Position numbers and translations under genes: made by a program
Source of the DNA: Brevibacterium moorei
GTDB lineage: Bacteria; Actinomycetota; Actinomycetes; Actinomycetales; Brevibacteriaceae
Length of the DNA: 64,000 bases
Direction of reading: 5' to 3'
Assembly: GCF_024580735.1 (NCBI RefSeq)
Contig: NZ_JANIJX010000001.1
Coordinates: 62,001-126,000, forward strand
Notes under the pieces: generated by a model
The model's input: the letters and a program-made list of their open reading frames with translations, nothing else
Told to the model about the DNA's origin: nothing
Database searches by the model: none
Part shown: positions 27,766 to 37,742 of the stretch, in pieces
How positions within the stretch are numbered: the first letter of the stretch is position 1
How the letters are laid out: every line of letters starts with the position of its first letter

Positions 27766-28988
27766 AGCTGCTGTGCTCCTTCGTCGATCAGGTCGAACCA
27801 TGTGGCAGCGGTCGTCATGTCCTTATCGCCGCGCCCGGAGAGGTTCGCGACGATCACGGCGTCCGGACCGAGCTCCCGGCCGACCTTGAGGACGCCGGCC
27901 AGGGCGTGTGAGGACTCGATGGCCGGGAGGATTCCCTCGGTGCGGGCCAACAGCCGCATAGCGTCCATCGCCTCGCCGTCCATGATCGGGGCGTAGGTCG
28001 CCCGACCGGTTTCGAACAGATGGGCGTGCTCGGGGCCGACCGAGGTGTAGTCCAGCCCCGCGGAGATCGAATGGGACGGCAGGGTCTGTCCGTCTTCATC
28101 CTGCAGCACATAACTGGCCGCGCCCTGCAGCACTCCGGGGCGCCCACCGGCGAACCTGGCCGCGTGACGGCCCGATTCGATGCCCTCGCCACCGGCTTCG
28201 AAGCCGTAGAGACGCACCGTGGGTTCGTCGATGAAGGCGGAGAACAAGCCGATCGCGTTCGAGCCGCCGCCCACACAGGCGCAGACGGCGTCGGGCAGGC
28301 CCCCGGTGATGGCGGCCAGTTGTGCCCTCGCCTCGGTCCCGATGACCTGCTGGAAACTGCGGACCATCGCCGGGAAGGGGTGCGGGCCAGCGGCGGTGCC
28401 GAGCACGTAGTGGGTGTCCTCCACATTCGTCACCCAGTCGCGCATGGCCTCGTTGATCGCGTCCTTGAGCACCTTGGTGCCCTGCTCGACGGCGACCACC
28501 TGTGCGCCGAGGAACCTCATCCGGGCCACGTTGAGGGCCTGGCGCTGGGTGTCGACATAGCCCATGTACACGGTGCATTCGAGGCCGAACAGGGCCGCGG
28601 CGGTGGCCGTGGCCACCCCGTGCTGTCCCGCCCCGGTCTCGGCGATCAGCCGCGTCTTGCCCAGGCGCTTGGCGATCATAGCCTGGCCGATCGCATTGTT
28701 GATCTTGTGGCTGCCGGAGTGGTTGAGGTCCTCGCGTTTGAGGAACACCCGGGCACCGCCCGCATGCTGAGCGAACCGCGGAACCTCGGTGAGCAGACTG
28801 GGCCGGCCGATGTAGTCCAGTTGCAGGCGCTTGAGCTCGGCCTGGAACTCATCGTCGACCAGGGACTTCTGCCAAGCCTCTGCGATGTCGTCCAGGGCCG
28901 GGACGAGGGCCTCGGGGATGAACCGGCCGCCGAAGTCCCCGAAATACGGGCCACTGGGCAGAGTCGGCGCTGGCACGGTGTCTGACAT
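27762..28988 (-). CDS. trpB: Tryptophan synthase beta chain
   Basis: TrpB condenses indole with serine using pyridoxal phosphate. The 408-residue protein shows the N-terminal [13 protein letters not shown], the PLP Lys95 in [23 protein letters not shown] (with the catalytic Glu), the phosphate-binding GGGSNAIG, and [13 protein letters not shown]. The ATG at 28988 is chosen; a GTG at 28997 lies too close to the AGGAAA site. The gene starts 46 bases after the trpC stop. Confidence 0.97.
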   Translation of the reverse strand: MSDTVPAPTLPSGPYFGDFGGRFIPEALVPALDDIAEAWQKSLVDDEFQAELKRLQLDYIGRPSLLTEVPRFAQHAGGARVFLKREDLNHSGSHKINNAIGQAMIAKRLGKTRLIAETGAGQHGVATATAAALFGLECTVYMGYVDTQRQALNVARMRFLGAQVVAVEQGTKVLKDAINEAMRDWVTNVEDTHYVLGTAAGPHPFPAMVRSFQQVIGTEARAQLAAITGGLPDAVCACVGGGSNAIGLFSAFIDEPTVRLYGFEAGGEGIESGRHAARFAGGRPGVLQGAASYVLQDEDGQTLPSHSISAGLDYTSVGPEHAHLFETGRATYAPIMDGEAMDAMRLLARTEGILPAIESSHALAGVLKVGRELGPDAVIVANLSGRGDKDMTTAATWFDLIDEGAQQL

Positions 28989-29033
28989 GGGAGTCACTTT
29001 CCTCAGTTGATGGTGGGGGCGGGCCCTGGCGTC

Positions 29034-29819
29034 CTAGCCGTGCGACGCCCGGGCAGCGGCGGTGAAGGAGGTCACTGCCTCCGCCGGTTCGCCCGCTTTG
29101 ACCAGGGCCTCGCCGACGAGCACGAGGCCCGCACCGGCTGTGGCGTAGGCGGCGACGTCTGCAGCGGTTCTGACCCCGGATTCCGCGACGAGCACCGGGC
29201 CGGTGGGCGCGAGTGCCGCCAGGGGCGCGAATCGTCCGGTGTCCACGCTCAGATCCTTGAGATTGCGCACATTGACCCCCAGCAGAGCGCCGTCGAGGTC
29301 CAGTGCGGAGGCCCTGTCGATCTCCTCGGGCGTATGCGTCTCCACCAGTACGGTCAGGCCGAGTTCGCGGCCCAGTCCGTAGAGATGGGACAGTTGGTCG
29401 TCGCTCAGCGCGGCGACGATCAGCAGGAGGAGGTCGGCGTCGTGGGCGCGTGTCTCATAGACCTGGTATTCGTCGACGACGAAGTCCTTGCGCAGGATCG
29501 GCACGTCCACCGCTGCGCGCACGGCGTCGAGGTCGGCCAGACTGCCGTGGAACCTGCGGCGTTCGGTCAGGACCGAGATCGCGGCGGCGCCCCCGCGCGC
29601 ATAGGCCGCTGCCAGGGCAGCCGGATCGTCGATGACCGCAAGGGCGCCGGCGGACGGGGAGGCGCGTTTGACCTCGCAGATCAGGCCGGGCCCGGGCCGC
29701 AGGATCCTGGCGGGGCCCCGGGTGAGCGCACGGGCGCGGACCTCGGCCAGACCGAGGTCCGCGCGGCGGGCTGCAAGATCGGCGCGGACGCCGACGATGA
29801 TGTCGTCGAGTACCGTCAA
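29034..29819 (-). CDS. trpC: Indole-3-glycerol phosphate synthase
   Basis: TrpC closes the indole ring of CdRP. The 261-residue TIM barrel shows the catalytic Lys in ICEVKRASPSAG, ISVLTERRRFHGS, ILRKDFVVDEYQVYE, LVETHTPEE, GVNVRNLKDLSVD, and VAESGVRT. The start is a TTG at 29819 (reading MTVLDDIIVG). No ATG or GTG gives the expected N-terminus, and the open frame further upstream lies in another gene. It follows the HGxxPAAW-type gene by 11 bases. Confidence 0.95.
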   Translation of the reverse strand: MTVLDDIIVGVRADLAARRADLGLAEVRARALTRGPARILRPGPGLICEVKRASPSAGALAVIDDPAALAAAYARGGAAAISVLTERRRFHGSLADLDAVRAAVDVPILRKDFVVDEYQVYETRAHDADLLLLIVAALSDDQLSHLYGLGRELGLTVLVETHTPEEIDRASALDLDGALLGVNVRNLKDLSVDTGRFAPLAALAPTGPVLVAESGVRTAADVAAYATAGAGLVLVGEALVKAGEPAEAVTSFTAAARASHG

Positions 29820-29830
29820 CGCAGCCGCCC

Positions 29831-30112
29831 TCAGCGGTTCAGCGTGTGGTGGTGGGGCTTGGCGCCCAAACCGGCCTTGCTCAGGATGTTGCCCAGCACG
29901 AAGCCCACGACCAGGATGATCGCACCGGCCCAGAAGACGGGCCAGCTGAAGATCAGGTTGCCGATCACGCCGACGATGGTGCCGATGAGCATGATCGTCG
30001 TGCCCGTCCACCCGGCGATGGAGTGGCCCTCTCCCGGGTCCTGGATCGCCTCGTAGTCGATGCTCGACTTGTCGAGGTCCGTTGCACCGTTGCGGGTGGC
30101 CAAAGCTGACAT
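29831..30112 (-). CDS. Small membrane protein of the HGxxPAAW type
   Basis: The 93-residue protein carries GHSIAGWTG (about 29-37), a variant of the HGxxPAAWTG signature of a small actinobacterial membrane protein family often found among trp genes. Two transmembrane segments follow (about 37-55 and 59-77), then a His-rich tail (KPHHHTLNR). Function is unknown. Of the two adjacent ATGs, the one at 30112 has the better distance from GGAGG. It lies between a TIGR02234-like membrane protein and trpC. Confidence 0.8.
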   Translation of the reverse strand: MSALATRNGATDLDKSSIDYEAIQDPGEGHSIAGWTGTTIMLIGTIVGVIGNLIFSWPVFWAGAIILVVGFVLGNILSKAGLGAKPHHHTLNR

Positions 30113-30203
30113 CATTCCTCCAAAGAATTACACAGGGGTCTACGGGGTCATTATTTCACGCGCCGCTGCAGAAGCGAAAAGCCGGGCGCCGAATGTGGAC
30201 CGA

Positions 30204-30701
30204 TCAGTCCCGCTCGCTGGGATCGTCGCCACGGCTCAGGGCGTCCCAGGTGGCGGCCGGATCATCGGGGTCCGAGCCCACCGTCGTGCGCTCATAGCGC
30301 GAACTGGTCTTCCAGGTCCGGGCCGCAGCACAGACCCAACCGGCGGTCCCCGCTGTGAGCAGGCCCAGGACGAGTCCCGCCCAGGGCCACGCGGTGGCGC
30401 CGCTGGCTGCGAGCACGGCGATCGCCTCGGCGGCGAAACCCAGGCCCGCCAGGCCCGCCAGTACGCCCATCACCTGGCGTCCGAAACCGCGCAACAGGGC
30501 CAGCAGGAGTGCGCACACCGCCACGATCGCAGCACAGGCGATGAGCAGCGGCGACGTTCCGGCTTGGCTGGTCGAGGTCCCGGCCACCCCGGCGATGGTC
30601 TGCGCATTGTCGACGACTGCCGGTGTCCAGGGCCGACTCGCAACGATCCACATCAGTCCCGCCGCCACCAACAGCGCCAGGACCCCCCTGCCCTTGGTCA
30701 T
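30204..30701 (-). CDS. Trp biosynthesis-associated membrane protein (TIGR02234-like)
   Basis: The 165-residue protein has four hydrophobic segments (about 7-24, 48-67, 74-95 and 101-123) and an acidic, Asp/Ser-rich cytoplasmic tail. A conserved ASRPWTP follows the first segment. This layout and its position directly after trpE match the TIGR02234 family of actinobacterial trp operons, whose function is unknown. The ATG overlaps the trpE TGA (ATGA) and has AGGAGG upstream. The much longer open frame to 31133 is a shadow of trpE. Confidence 0.85.
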   Translation of the reverse strand: MTKGRGVLALLVAAGLMWIVASRPWTPAVVDNAQTIAGVAGTSTSQAGTSPLLIACAAIVAVCALLLALLRGFGRQVMGVLAGLAGLGFAAEAIAVLAASGATAWPWAGLVLGLLTAGTAGWVCAAARTWKTSSRYERTTVGSDPDDPAATWDALSRGDDPSERD

Positions 30702-32206
30702 ACGTCCTCCTGCAGTCCTGCTGCCGCCGCGGCCGCCCGCAGCACGGCGGCGGCCTTGTTCTGTGATTCCTCGTATTCGGCCTGCGGCACCGAGTCGGCG
30801 ACGACTCCACCACCGGCGTAGACGTGGACGAGGCCCTGTCTGATGACTCCGGTGCGGATTGCGATCGCCATATCGAGGTTCCCACTGAACGAGAGATACC
30901 CCACAACCCCGCCGTAGAGGCCACGGGCGACCGGCTCGAGTTCGTCGATGATCTGCAGCGCCATCGGCTTCGGAGCCCCGGAGAGGGTGCCGGCGGGGAA
31001 GGTCGCGCGCAGCACGTCGATGCCGGTCAGCCCTTCGCGCAGGCGGCCCGTGACGGTCGAGGAGATGTGCATGATGTGGCTGAAGCGCTCGATCTCCATG
31101 AACTGGGTGACGTCGACGCTGCCGGCGGCGCACACCTTCGACAAGTCGTTGCGGGCCAGGTCGACCAGCATCAGGTGCTCGGCACGTTCCTTCTCATCGG
31201 CCAACAGCTCGGCCGCCAGCGCCGCGTCCTGGGCACCGGTGGCACCGCGCGGCCGCGACCCCGCGATCGGGTGGGTCGACAACAGGCCGTCGGCAACGGT
31301 CACCAGCGCCTCGGGAGAGGAACCGACGACCGCCAGCGACGGCCCATCGGGCACGGGGATGTCCATCAGGTACATATACGGGCTGGGATTGGTCCGGCGC
31401 AGGGCACGATAGACCTCCAGGGGATCGGCGGGGCACTCCGTGGTGAAGCGCTGACCGATGACGACCTGGAAGATGTCACCGTCGACGATCCGGCGCTGGG
31501 CCTCGCGCACGGAGTCCAGGTAGTCTGCGTGGGTGGTCGTCGTGGTCACGACCGGGTCCGCCGGGCTCCACTGGGAGATGCTCGCCGGCAGCGGTGCCCG
31601 CAGATCGTCCAACAGTCCGTGCAGACGTTCGACGCCGCCGGCGTGGGCTGCCTCGATGCCGGTGTCCAGCCCGTCGACGTTGATGACATTGGCCACCAGT
31701 GTCAGCTCGGAGGTGTAGTGGTCGAAGATGACCACGTCTCCGGGAATCGACAGGCTCAACAGCGGCATCGGGGCATCGGCGGCGGGCCCCGGTCCCAAGC
31801 GCTCGAAGCGCCGTACCGCATCCCAGCCCAGATACCCGACCAGGGAGGAGATCATCGGCGGCAGATCCGGATGTGGCTCGCTGCGCAGCACGCGCAGCAG
31901 CTCGTCGGCGGCGGCGACCGGGTCCCCGGACGTCGGCGCGCCGGTGGGCACCGTGCCCAGCCAGACGAGTTCACCGCCGGCGTCGGCCGTCAGCGTGGCC
32001 ACCGGGTTCCGGCCGATGAAGGAGTACCGGCTCCAGGCGCCGTGCTGGGCCGACTCCAGCAGGAATCCGCCGGGCCGGCCGTGCGCGATGCGCCGGTAAA
32101 TGCTCAGAGGGGTCTCCGAATCGGCCAGCACCGTGGTGTAGACGGGCACGACTCGGTGCTCCCGCCCGCTGGCCCGAAAACCCTCGAGATCAGGCGTGAT
32201 CCGCAT
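30698..32206 (-). CDS. trpE: Anthranilate synthase component I
   Basis: TrpE converts chorismate to anthranilate with ammonia from TrpG, which is not in this window. The 502-residue protein carries the Trp-feedback motif LLES followed by WSRYSFIG (about 49-63). The catalytic chorismate-binding part shows [34 protein letters not shown], and [14 protein letters not shown]. The ATG at 32206 has GGAGG seven bases before it and lies 17 bases inside hisI, so translation is coupled to hisI. Confidence 0.97.
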   Translation of the reverse strand: MRITPDLEGFRASGREHRVVPVYTTVLADSETPLSIYRRIAHGRPGGFLLESAQHGAWSRYSFIGRNPVATLTADAGGELVWLGTVPTGAPTSGDPVAAADELLRVLRSEPHPDLPPMISSLVGYLGWDAVRRFERLGPGPAADAPMPLLSLSIPGDVVIFDHYTSELTLVANVINVDGLDTGIEAAHAGGVERLHGLLDDLRAPLPASISQWSPADPVVTTTTTHADYLDSVREAQRRIVDGDIFQVVIGQRFTTECPADPLEVYRALRRTNPSPYMYLMDIPVPDGPSLAVVGSSPEALVTVADGLLSTHPIAGSRPRGATGAQDAALAAELLADEKERAEHLMLVDLARNDLSKVCAAGSVDVTQFMEIERFSHIMHISSTVTGRLREGLTGIDVLRATFPAGTLSGAPKPMALQIIDELEPVARGLYGGVVGYLSFSGNLDMAIAIRTGVIRQGLVHVYAGGGVVADSVPQAEYEESQNKAAAVLRAAAAAAGLQEDV

Positions 32207-32561
32207 CGATACGCCTCCCCGTGAAGCAGGTGGCCGTGCCGGTGTGGCAGGCCGCGCCCGTCTGCTCCACTTCGAGCAGTACGGTGTCGCCATCGCAGTC
32301 GACGCTGATCCGGCGCACGTGTTGGACGTGTCCCGAGGTCTCCCCCTTGACCCAGTACTCGCCGCGGGAGCGCGACCAGTAGGTCGCCCGGCGGGTGGCC
32401 AGGGTCCGGCGCAGGGCCTCGGCGTCCATCCAGGCCAACATCAGCACGTCGCGGGTGCCCGCCTCCTGCACCACTGCCGGCAGCAGGCCGGCCGAGTTGT
32501 AGGTCAACGACTCCGGGTCGAATGCCTCCGGGTCCGGGCCGGACTCCCCCACAGTGTTCAT
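32190..32561 (-). CDS. hisI: Phosphoribosyl-AMP cyclohydrolase
   Basis: HisI opens the adenine ring of PR-AMP, the third step of histidine synthesis. The 123-residue protein shows [12 protein letters not shown], the metal-binding DCDGDT, and the conserved [12 protein letters not shown] with its zinc cysteines. The ATG overlaps the hisF TGA (ATGA). The gene overlaps trpE by 17 bases at its 3' end, linking His and Trp genes in one transcript. No HisE domain is fused; hisE is separate at 37448. Confidence 0.96.
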   Translation of the reverse strand: MNTVGESGPDPEAFDPESLTYNSAGLLPAVVQEAGTRDVLMLAWMDAEALRRTLATRRATYWSRSRGEYWVKGETSGHVQHVRRISVDCDGDTVLLEVEQTGAACHTGTATCFTGRRIDADHA

Positions 32562-33328
32562 CTGACCTCGATCCCCTCTGCCCGCAGCGCGTCCTTGACC
32601 GCTGCAATCGTCATATCGCCGTAGTGGAAGACGCTGGCCGCCAGGACGGCGTCGGCCCCCGCGTGGACTGCGGGGGCGAAGTGTTCGATCCGCCCGGCGC
32701 CACCCGAGGCGATGAGCGGGATGTCGACCCTGGCACGGGCGGCGCGGATCAGCTCCAGGTCGAAACCGGCCTTCGTGCCATCGGCGTCCATACTGTTGAG
32801 CAGGATTTCGCCCGCCCCCAGTTCGGCGGCCCGGGCGATCCACTCGAGCGCGTCGCGCCCCGTGCCGGTGCGCCCGCCGTGCGTCGTGACCTCGAAGCCG
32901 CTGGCGGTCGGCGCAGCGCCCGCCGGCACACGGCGGACATCGGCGGAGAGCACGATGACCTGGTCTCCGAACCGGCGGGAGACCTCGGTGAGCAGGGCCG
33001 GACGGGCCAAGGCCGCGGTGTTGATCCCGACTTTGTCGGCGCCGGCCCGCAGCAGCCTGTCGACATCGGCCACGCTGCGCACGCCGCCGCCGACGGTCAG
33101 CGGGATGAATACCTGTTCGGCGCAACGGGCGACGATGTCGAGGGTCGGGCTGCGATCGGCCGAGGAGGCCGTGACGTCGAGGAAGGTCAGTTCATCGGCG
33201 CCCTCGGTGCCGTAGCGCCTGGCCAGTTCGACGGGATCCCCGGCATCGCGCAGGCCCTGGAAGTTCACTCCCTTGACGACGCGTCCGGCATCGACGTCCA
33301 AGCACGGGATGACCCGTACCGCCGGCAT
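32558..33328 (-). CDS. hisF: Imidazole glycerol phosphate synthase, cyclase subunit
   Basis: HisF condenses PRFAR with ammonia to form imidazole glycerol phosphate and AICAR; its glutaminase partner HisH is not in the window. The 256-residue TIM barrel has catalytic Asp11 in [15 protein letters not shown] and the second catalytic Asp in VIVLSADV. Phosphate-binding motifs [18 protein letters not shown] and ASGGAG are present. The ATG overlaps the last base of the carboxyltransferase stop (TAATG). Confidence 0.97.
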   Translation of the reverse strand: MPAVRVIPCLDVDAGRVVKGVNFQGLRDAGDPVELARRYGTEGADELTFLDVTASSADRSPTLDIVARCAEQVFIPLTVGGGVRSVADVDRLLRAGADKVGINTAALARPALLTEVSRRFGDQVIVLSADVRRVPAGAAPTASGFEVTTHGGRTGTGRDALEWIARAAELGAGEILLNSMDADGTKAGFDLELIRAARARVDIPLIASGGAGRIEHFAPAVHAGADAVLAASVFHYGDMTIAAVKDALRAEGIEVR

Positions 33329-34833
33329 TACAACCCCAGCCCGCGGTAGCGCTCAACGCGCTGGAAGAAGCGCCGCGCGGGGTTGATCCGCATCAGTTCG
33401 ATCAGTTCGTACTCCAAGGTCTGTGCGATCCGCTGCACGAACTCGCGCGGCTCGGCTGCGGCATCGGGGCGTTCCGCGACGATCCGATCGACGATTCCAT
33501 TGGCCAGCAGCCTATCGGCCTGGACCTGCTGGGCCTCCGCCATTTCGGCCGCGTGCGCGGTGTCGCGGTGGACGATGGCCGAGGCCCCCTCCGGCGGCAG
33601 CGGGGAGAGCCAGCCGTTCTGTGCGGTGATGACCCGGTCGGCCGGGATCAGGGCCAGGGCTCCACCGCCGGAGCCCTCGCCGAGGATCACGGAGACGGTG
33701 GGTGCCTTGAGCGTCACGAGGTCGCCCAGCGACCGGGCGATCTCCCCTGCCAGGCCGCCTTCCTCCGCACTCTGCGACAGGGCCGCGCCGGGCGTGTCGA
33801 TGACGGTCACCAGCGGTACTTTGAGCTCCTCTGCGATCGCCATGCCGCGCCGGGCTTCGCGCAGGGCCGCAGGGCCCATGGGAGAGCGCGAGTTCTGCCG
33901 GTACCGGTCCTGGCCGAGCACGATGCACGGGGCGTCGCCGAACTTCGCCAGGGCCAGCAGCAGGCCCCGGTCCTTCTCGCCCTGGCCGGTGCCGTTGAGC
34001 GGCAGGACGTTGTCTGCCGCCATGCGCAGCAGATCGCGGACCCCGGGCCGCTCGGGATTGCGGGAGGCCGTGATGACGTCCCAGGCGGAGGCGGCTGGTG
34101 CGCCGGGATCCGGTGCGGTGTCCGGTTCCGCAACCGGCGCCGGAACCTCCTGGCTGGCCAACAGCACGTCGAGTGCCCGCGAGGCGTAGGCGCCCAGCCG
34201 GTCGGGGCTGAGCACGGCGTCGACGAGTCCCTTGCGGAACAGGTTCTCCGCCTTCTGCACGTTCTCGGGGAACTTCTCACCGTAGAGCTCTTCGTATACG
34301 CGTGGCCCCAGGAACCCGATGAGGGCTCCCGGCTCCGCCGCGGTGAAGTGGCCCAGCGAGCCCCAGGAGGCGAACACCCCGCCGGTGGTGGGGTGGCGCA
34401 GGTAGACGAGGAAGGGCAGTCCGGCGGCGCGGTGGGCTTTGACCGCCGTGGTGATCTTGACCATGGACAGGAAGGCCAGTGTGCCCTCCTGCATCCGCGT
34501 CCCCCCGGAGGCTGGGCCGGCCAACAGCGGCAGCCCCTCCGCCGTGGCCCGTTCGATCGCCGTGACGAGGCGTTCGGCCGCCGCCACGCCGATCGAACCG
34601 GCCAGGAACTTGAACTCGCAGACGACCAGCGCCACCCGGCGCCCGTCGAGCAGGCCCTCGCCGGTGAGCACCGCCTCGTCCTCGCCGGACTTGCGGCGGG
34701 CCTCGGCCAGATCCGCGGCATAGGACTCGCTGATCCCGGCGGCCGGGGTCACCGGGGCGGTGTCCCAGCTGATGAAGCTGCCGTCGTCGACGACCTCTGT
34801 GATGAGCTCTCGGGCGCTCAGGCGCTGTGCCAT
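33328..34833 (-). CDS. Fused acyl-CoA carboxyltransferase (AccD-like plus AccA-like halves)
   Basis: The 501-residue protein joins two crotonase-fold halves. Residues about 20-230 are AccD-like ([18 protein letters not shown] at 111-128, [18 protein letters not shown] at 146-163). Residues about 250-500 are AccA-like ([39 protein letters not shown]). They transfer CO2 from carboxybiotin to acetyl-CoA or a related acyl-CoA. The AccD zinc-ribbon is missing. The biotin carboxylase and carrier are not in the window. GGAGG precedes the ATG. The gene sits between a family III CoA-transferase and hisF, an unexpected place. Confidence 0.88.
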   Translation of the reverse strand: MAQRLSARELITEVVDDGSFISWDTAPVTPAAGISESYAADLAEARRKSGEDEAVLTGEGLLDGRRVALVVCEFKFLAGSIGVAAAERLVTAIERATAEGLPLLAGPASGGTRMQEGTLAFLSMVKITTAVKAHRAAGLPFLVYLRHPTTGGVFASWGSLGHFTAAEPGALIGFLGPRVYEELYGEKFPENVQKAENLFRKGLVDAVLSPDRLGAYASRALDVLLASQEVPAPVAEPDTAPDPGAPAASAWDVITASRNPERPGVRDLLRMAADNVLPLNGTGQGEKDRGLLLALAKFGDAPCIVLGQDRYRQNSRSPMGPAALREARRGMAIAEELKVPLVTVIDTPGAALSQSAEEGGLAGEIARSLGDLVTLKAPTVSVILGEGSGGGALALIPADRVITAQNGWLSPLPPEGASAIVHRDTAHAAEMAEAQQVQADRLLANGIVDRIVAERPDAAAEPREFVQRIAQTLEYELIELMRINPARRFFQRVERYRGLGL

Positions 34834-34872
34834 CTGCGTGCCTCCTAGGGGTTCGGGGTGGTTACTGCCGGA

Positions 34873-36075
34873 TCAGGCGTCGAGCCAGCTGCGGATCGCC
34901 TGGGCATTGGCATCGAGCAACGGCGGGGCGGTGTGCGCCAGCCGAGTGGTTTCGACCTCGGCGCCGTCTTCGACGTCGAAGAAGCGCAGCGGCGAACCGG
35001 GCAGCGCGACCTCGCCGAGGACCGGGTGGTCGACCGTGACCTTGAGGTGCTGGGACAGCGCCTGCTCCCACTCGTAGACCTCCGGAATGGTGCGCACGGT
35101 ACCGGCGGGGATCCCCGCTTCGCCCAGCTTGGCCAGCAGATCCGCCGCGTTCCAGGAGGCGAAGGCGGACTCCACGACCTCGATCACGGCTTGGCGATTG
35201 GCCACGCGCTCGGCGTTGCCCGTCATGCCCTCGGCCTGTGGGTCGAGGTCGAAGGCGGCGCAGAACTTGGCCCACAGGTTCTCATTGCCGACCGAGATCT
35301 GCACAGCTCCGTCGGCGCAGCGGAACAGCCCGTAGGGGGCCAGCGAGGGATGGTGGTTGCCCTGCGGTTCGGGGGTCTCCCCGGCGATCGTCGCGCGGGT
35401 CCCCTGGAATGCCTGAACGCCCACGATGCCCGCGATCAGCGAGGTCCGCACGATCTTGCCGCGGCCGGTGCGCTCGCGTTCGAGCAGGGCGGCCAGGGCA
35501 CCGAGCACGCCGTGGATGCCGCCGAGCAGATCGGCGATCGGCACGCCCACCCGCTGCATGTCCTCAGGCCCGGGGCCGGTCACCGACATCAGGCCGGCCT
35601 CACCCTGGGCGATCTGGTCGTAGCCGGCGCGCGCGGCCTCGGGGCCGTCGTGGCCGAAGCCGGTGATGGAGACGATGACCAGCCGCGGGTTGAGTTCCAT
35701 GCAGTGCGCGGTGGAGAAGCCCAGCCGGTCGAGTACGCCGCCGCGGAAGTTCTCGATCAGCACATCGGCGCGCTTGATCAGCTCCGTCAGGGTGCTGTGG
35801 CCGTCATCGCTCTTCAGGTCGAGGGCGATCGACTCCTTGTTGCGGTTGCAGGAGAAGAAGTAGGTGGCCTGCGGATCGTCCTCGGGGCCGACGAACGGGG
35901 GCCCCCAACGACGCGTGTCGTCACCACCCTTGGGATTCTCGACCTTGATGACGCGCGCGCCCAGGTCGCCGAAGATCTGGCCGCCGTGCGGTCCCGCGAG
36001 GGCGCGGGACAGGTCGACGACGGTGTAGCCGCTCAGCGGCAGGCCAGGCGCCCCGGTGGGCTGTGTGTCCGGCAT
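34873..36075 (-). CDS. CaiB/BaiF family (family III) CoA-transferase
   Basis: Family III enzymes move CoA between carboxylic acids (for example formyl/oxalyl-, carnitine- or succinyl-linked pairs). The 400-residue protein shows the N-terminal TVVDLSRALAGPHGGQIFGDLGARVIKVE split over residues 18-46. FSCNRNKESIALDLK follows, then the catalytic Asp153 in GYDQIAQGEAGLMSVTG, and HPSLAPYGLFRCADGAVQIS. The ATG at 36075 follows AAGGAG; the open frame up to 36351 is rejected. The true substrates cannot be told. It probably forms a unit with the downstream carboxyltransferase, with 39 bases between them. Confidence 0.88.
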   Translation of the reverse strand: MPDTQPTGAPGLPLSGYTVVDLSRALAGPHGGQIFGDLGARVIKVENPKGGDDTRRWGPPFVGPEDDPQATYFFSCNRNKESIALDLKSDDGHSTLTELIKRADVLIENFRGGVLDRLGFSTAHCMELNPRLVIVSITGFGHDGPEAARAGYDQIAQGEAGLMSVTGPGPEDMQRVGVPIADLLGGIHGVLGALAALLERERTGRGKIVRTSLIAGIVGVQAFQGTRATIAGETPEPQGNHHPSLAPYGLFRCADGAVQISVGNENLWAKFCAAFDLDPQAEGMTGNAERVANRQAVIEVVESAFASWNAADLLAKLGEAGIPAGTVRTIPEVYEWEQALSQHLKVTVDHPVLGEVALPGSPLRFFDVEDGAEVETTRLAHTAPPLLDANAQAIRSWLDA

Positions 36076-36100
36076 TGTGTCTCCTTCTGTGAATCGGTTG

Positions 36101-36553
36101 TCAGGGTCTCCCGTGGACATCCACGAGTCTACGCAACTCCCGGCAGGCCTCCTGTGCCCGTTCGCCCTCCGATACCTGGATCGCGTGCAGGGCGAAGGTG
36201 GTGCCGTCGCCCAGGTCGAGGACCGCCCAGGGCGAGGTCCCGGCCGGGTGCATGTGCACGCCGACGATGGCGGTCCAGGGGACGGTCCTGGAGGAGAAGA
36301 GGTTGCGCACGTGCAGCCCATCGGGATATGCGCGCACCCGGATCGCCCCAAGGCGCCAGATGATGAGTCCGAAGGCGAGTCCCAGGTAGTTCATCCAGAC
36401 GATGTCGAAGACGTGCCAGCTGCGCCAGCCGATCGTCTCGAGGTAGATCGACAGCGCGGCGAACGCCAGCGTCGTCGCCGGCGCCAGGATCACGGTGAGC
36501 GTGCGCACGATGCGCGGGCGCACGCTCAGTAGCGGCTTAGATGCGGCAGGCAC
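36101..36553 (-). CDS. Small membrane protein with a PH-like domain
   Basis: The 150-residue protein has two transmembrane segments (about 17-37 and 48-67). A C-terminal beta-rich PH-like domain begins IRVRAYPDGLHVRNLFSSRTVPWTAI, split here at 71-96, and continues WAVLDLGDGTTFALHAI. This matches the actinobacterial bacterial-PH (PH_6) membrane proteins commonly found beside hisG. The start is a GTG at 36553 that lies 17 bases inside hisG; a second GTG near 36523 is possible. Function unknown. Confidence 0.82.
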   Translation of the reverse strand: MPAASKPLLSVRPRIVRTLTVILAPATTLAFAALSIYLETIGWRSWHVFDIVWMNYLGLAFGLIIWRLGAIRVRAYPDGLHVRNLFSSRTVPWTAIVGVHMHPAGTSPWAVLDLGDGTTFALHAIQVSEGERAQEACRELRRLVDVHGRP

Positions 36554-37376
36554 CGATGGAACTCACCAGGATCGCGCGGGCACCCAGATCGTAGAGCCGG
36601 TCCATCACCGCGTGGACGTCGTCGGCGCGCACCATGGCCCTGGCCGCCACCCAGCCGTCCTCCTCCAGGGGCATGATGGTGGGGCTCTCCAGGCCGGGGG
36701 TGATCTCGGTGACCTCTGCCAGGCGGTCCGCCTGGACGTTGTAGTCGACGAGCACGAAGGCGCGGGCGACCATCACCGATTCCATCCGCCGCAGCAGGGT
36801 CTGCGCGGCCGGGGCGGGTTCTCCGTGGGAAATCAGGATCCCCTCCGAGGCCAGCAGCTCCTCGCCGAAGATCTCCAATCCGGCCGTGCGCAGCGTGGTG
36901 CCGGTCTGGACCACATCGGCGATCGCATCGGCCACGCCCAGCTGGATCGAGACCTCGACTGCCCCGTCGAGGGTGACGATATCGGCTGCGATCCCCCGCT
37001 TGTCGAGGTCGGCGCGAACGAGTTCGGGATAGCTCGTGGCAATGCGCTTACCGGCCAATTGAACCGGGTCGGAGAAGCGGCCCTCGGGCCCCGCGTAACG
37101 GAACCAGGACTTGCCGAACCCCAGGGGCAGGACCTCCGTGGCGTCGGCCCGCGACTCGGCCAGCAGATCGCGGCCGGTGATGCCGATGTCCAGCACTCCC
37201 CTGCCGATGTAGATCGCGATATCGCGGGGCCGCAGATAGAAGAACTCGATGTCGTTGCGCGAATCGACGTGGACCAGGGTCTTGGAGCTCTTGCGCAGGG
37301 AATAGCCGGCCTCGCGCAGCATCTCGGTGGCCGATTCTGACAGGGTGCCCTTATTGGGCACTGCGACTCGCAGCAT
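36537..37376 (-). CDS. hisG: ATP phosphoribosyltransferase (long form)
   Basis: HisG joins ATP and PRPP, the committed and His-inhibited step. The 279-residue product begins MLRVAVPNKGTLSESA and shows DIGITGRDLL, ATSYPEL, the PRPP-loop VADAIADVVQTGTTLRTAGL, and a C-terminal regulatory ferredoxin-like domain (about 205-279, LESPTIMPLEEDGWVAARAM). That domain marks the homohexameric long form, which needs no HisZ. It lies 71 bases after hisE and overlaps the PH-domain gene. Confidence 0.97.
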   Translation of the reverse strand: MLRVAVPNKGTLSESATEMLREAGYSLRKSSKTLVHVDSRNDIEFFYLRPRDIAIYIGRGVLDIGITGRDLLAESRADATEVLPLGFGKSWFRYAGPEGRFSDPVQLAGKRIATSYPELVRADLDKRGIAADIVTLDGAVEVSIQLGVADAIADVVQTGTTLRTAGLEIFGEELLASEGILISHGEPAPAAQTLLRRMESVMVARAFVLVDYNVQADRLAEVTEITPGLESPTIMPLEEDGWVAARAMVRADDVHAVMDRLYDLGARAILVSSIGACRI

Positions 37377-37447
37377 GGGTGGCCTTTCGGTGTGAGGAAC
37401 CGGGCGGGGATCGGCCCGGTGGGTCTGGGACTGGACGGCTCGGCGGG

Positions 37448-37711
37448 TCAGAGCACCCGGTAGACGTCTTCGAGGGTCAGCCCACGGGCCAACAGGATGA
37501 CCTGCAGATGGTAGAGGGCCTGGGAGACCTCGCCGGCGAGTTCCTCATCGGTCTCGTATTCCGCGGCCATCCACACTTCGGCGGCCTCCTCGACGATCTT
37601 CTTGCCGATATGGTGGACGCCCTGGTCGAGCTCTGCGACGGTTTTCGAGCCCGCCGGACGTTCTTTTGCCTTTGTCGCCAGTTCCGCGAACAGTTCGTCG
37701 AAGGTTTTCAC
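37448..37711 (-). CDS. hisE: Phosphoribosyl-ATP pyrophosphatase
   Basis: HisE removes pyrophosphate from PR-ATP, the second His step. The 87-residue all-alpha protein shows the MazG-like metal-binding set [18 protein letters not shown] followed by [22 protein letters not shown]. The GTG at 37711 (reading [11 protein letters not shown]) is chosen; upstream open frame is pnuC antisense-like sequence without the family pattern. GAAAG precedes the GTG. It is followed by hisG. Confidence 0.95.
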   Translation of the reverse strand: MKTFDELFAELATKAKERPAGSKTVAELDQGVHHIGKKIVEEAAEVWMAAEYETDEELAGEVSQALYHLQVILLARGLTLEDVYRVL

Positions 37712-37742
37712 GCTTTCAGGGTAGTACAGTGCGTGCCCGGAT

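Noticed and set aside
32100-32300. A trp leader peptide or attenuator before trpE
   Set aside because: trpE starts inside hisI, so no untranslated leader with a Trp-rich peptide exists here.
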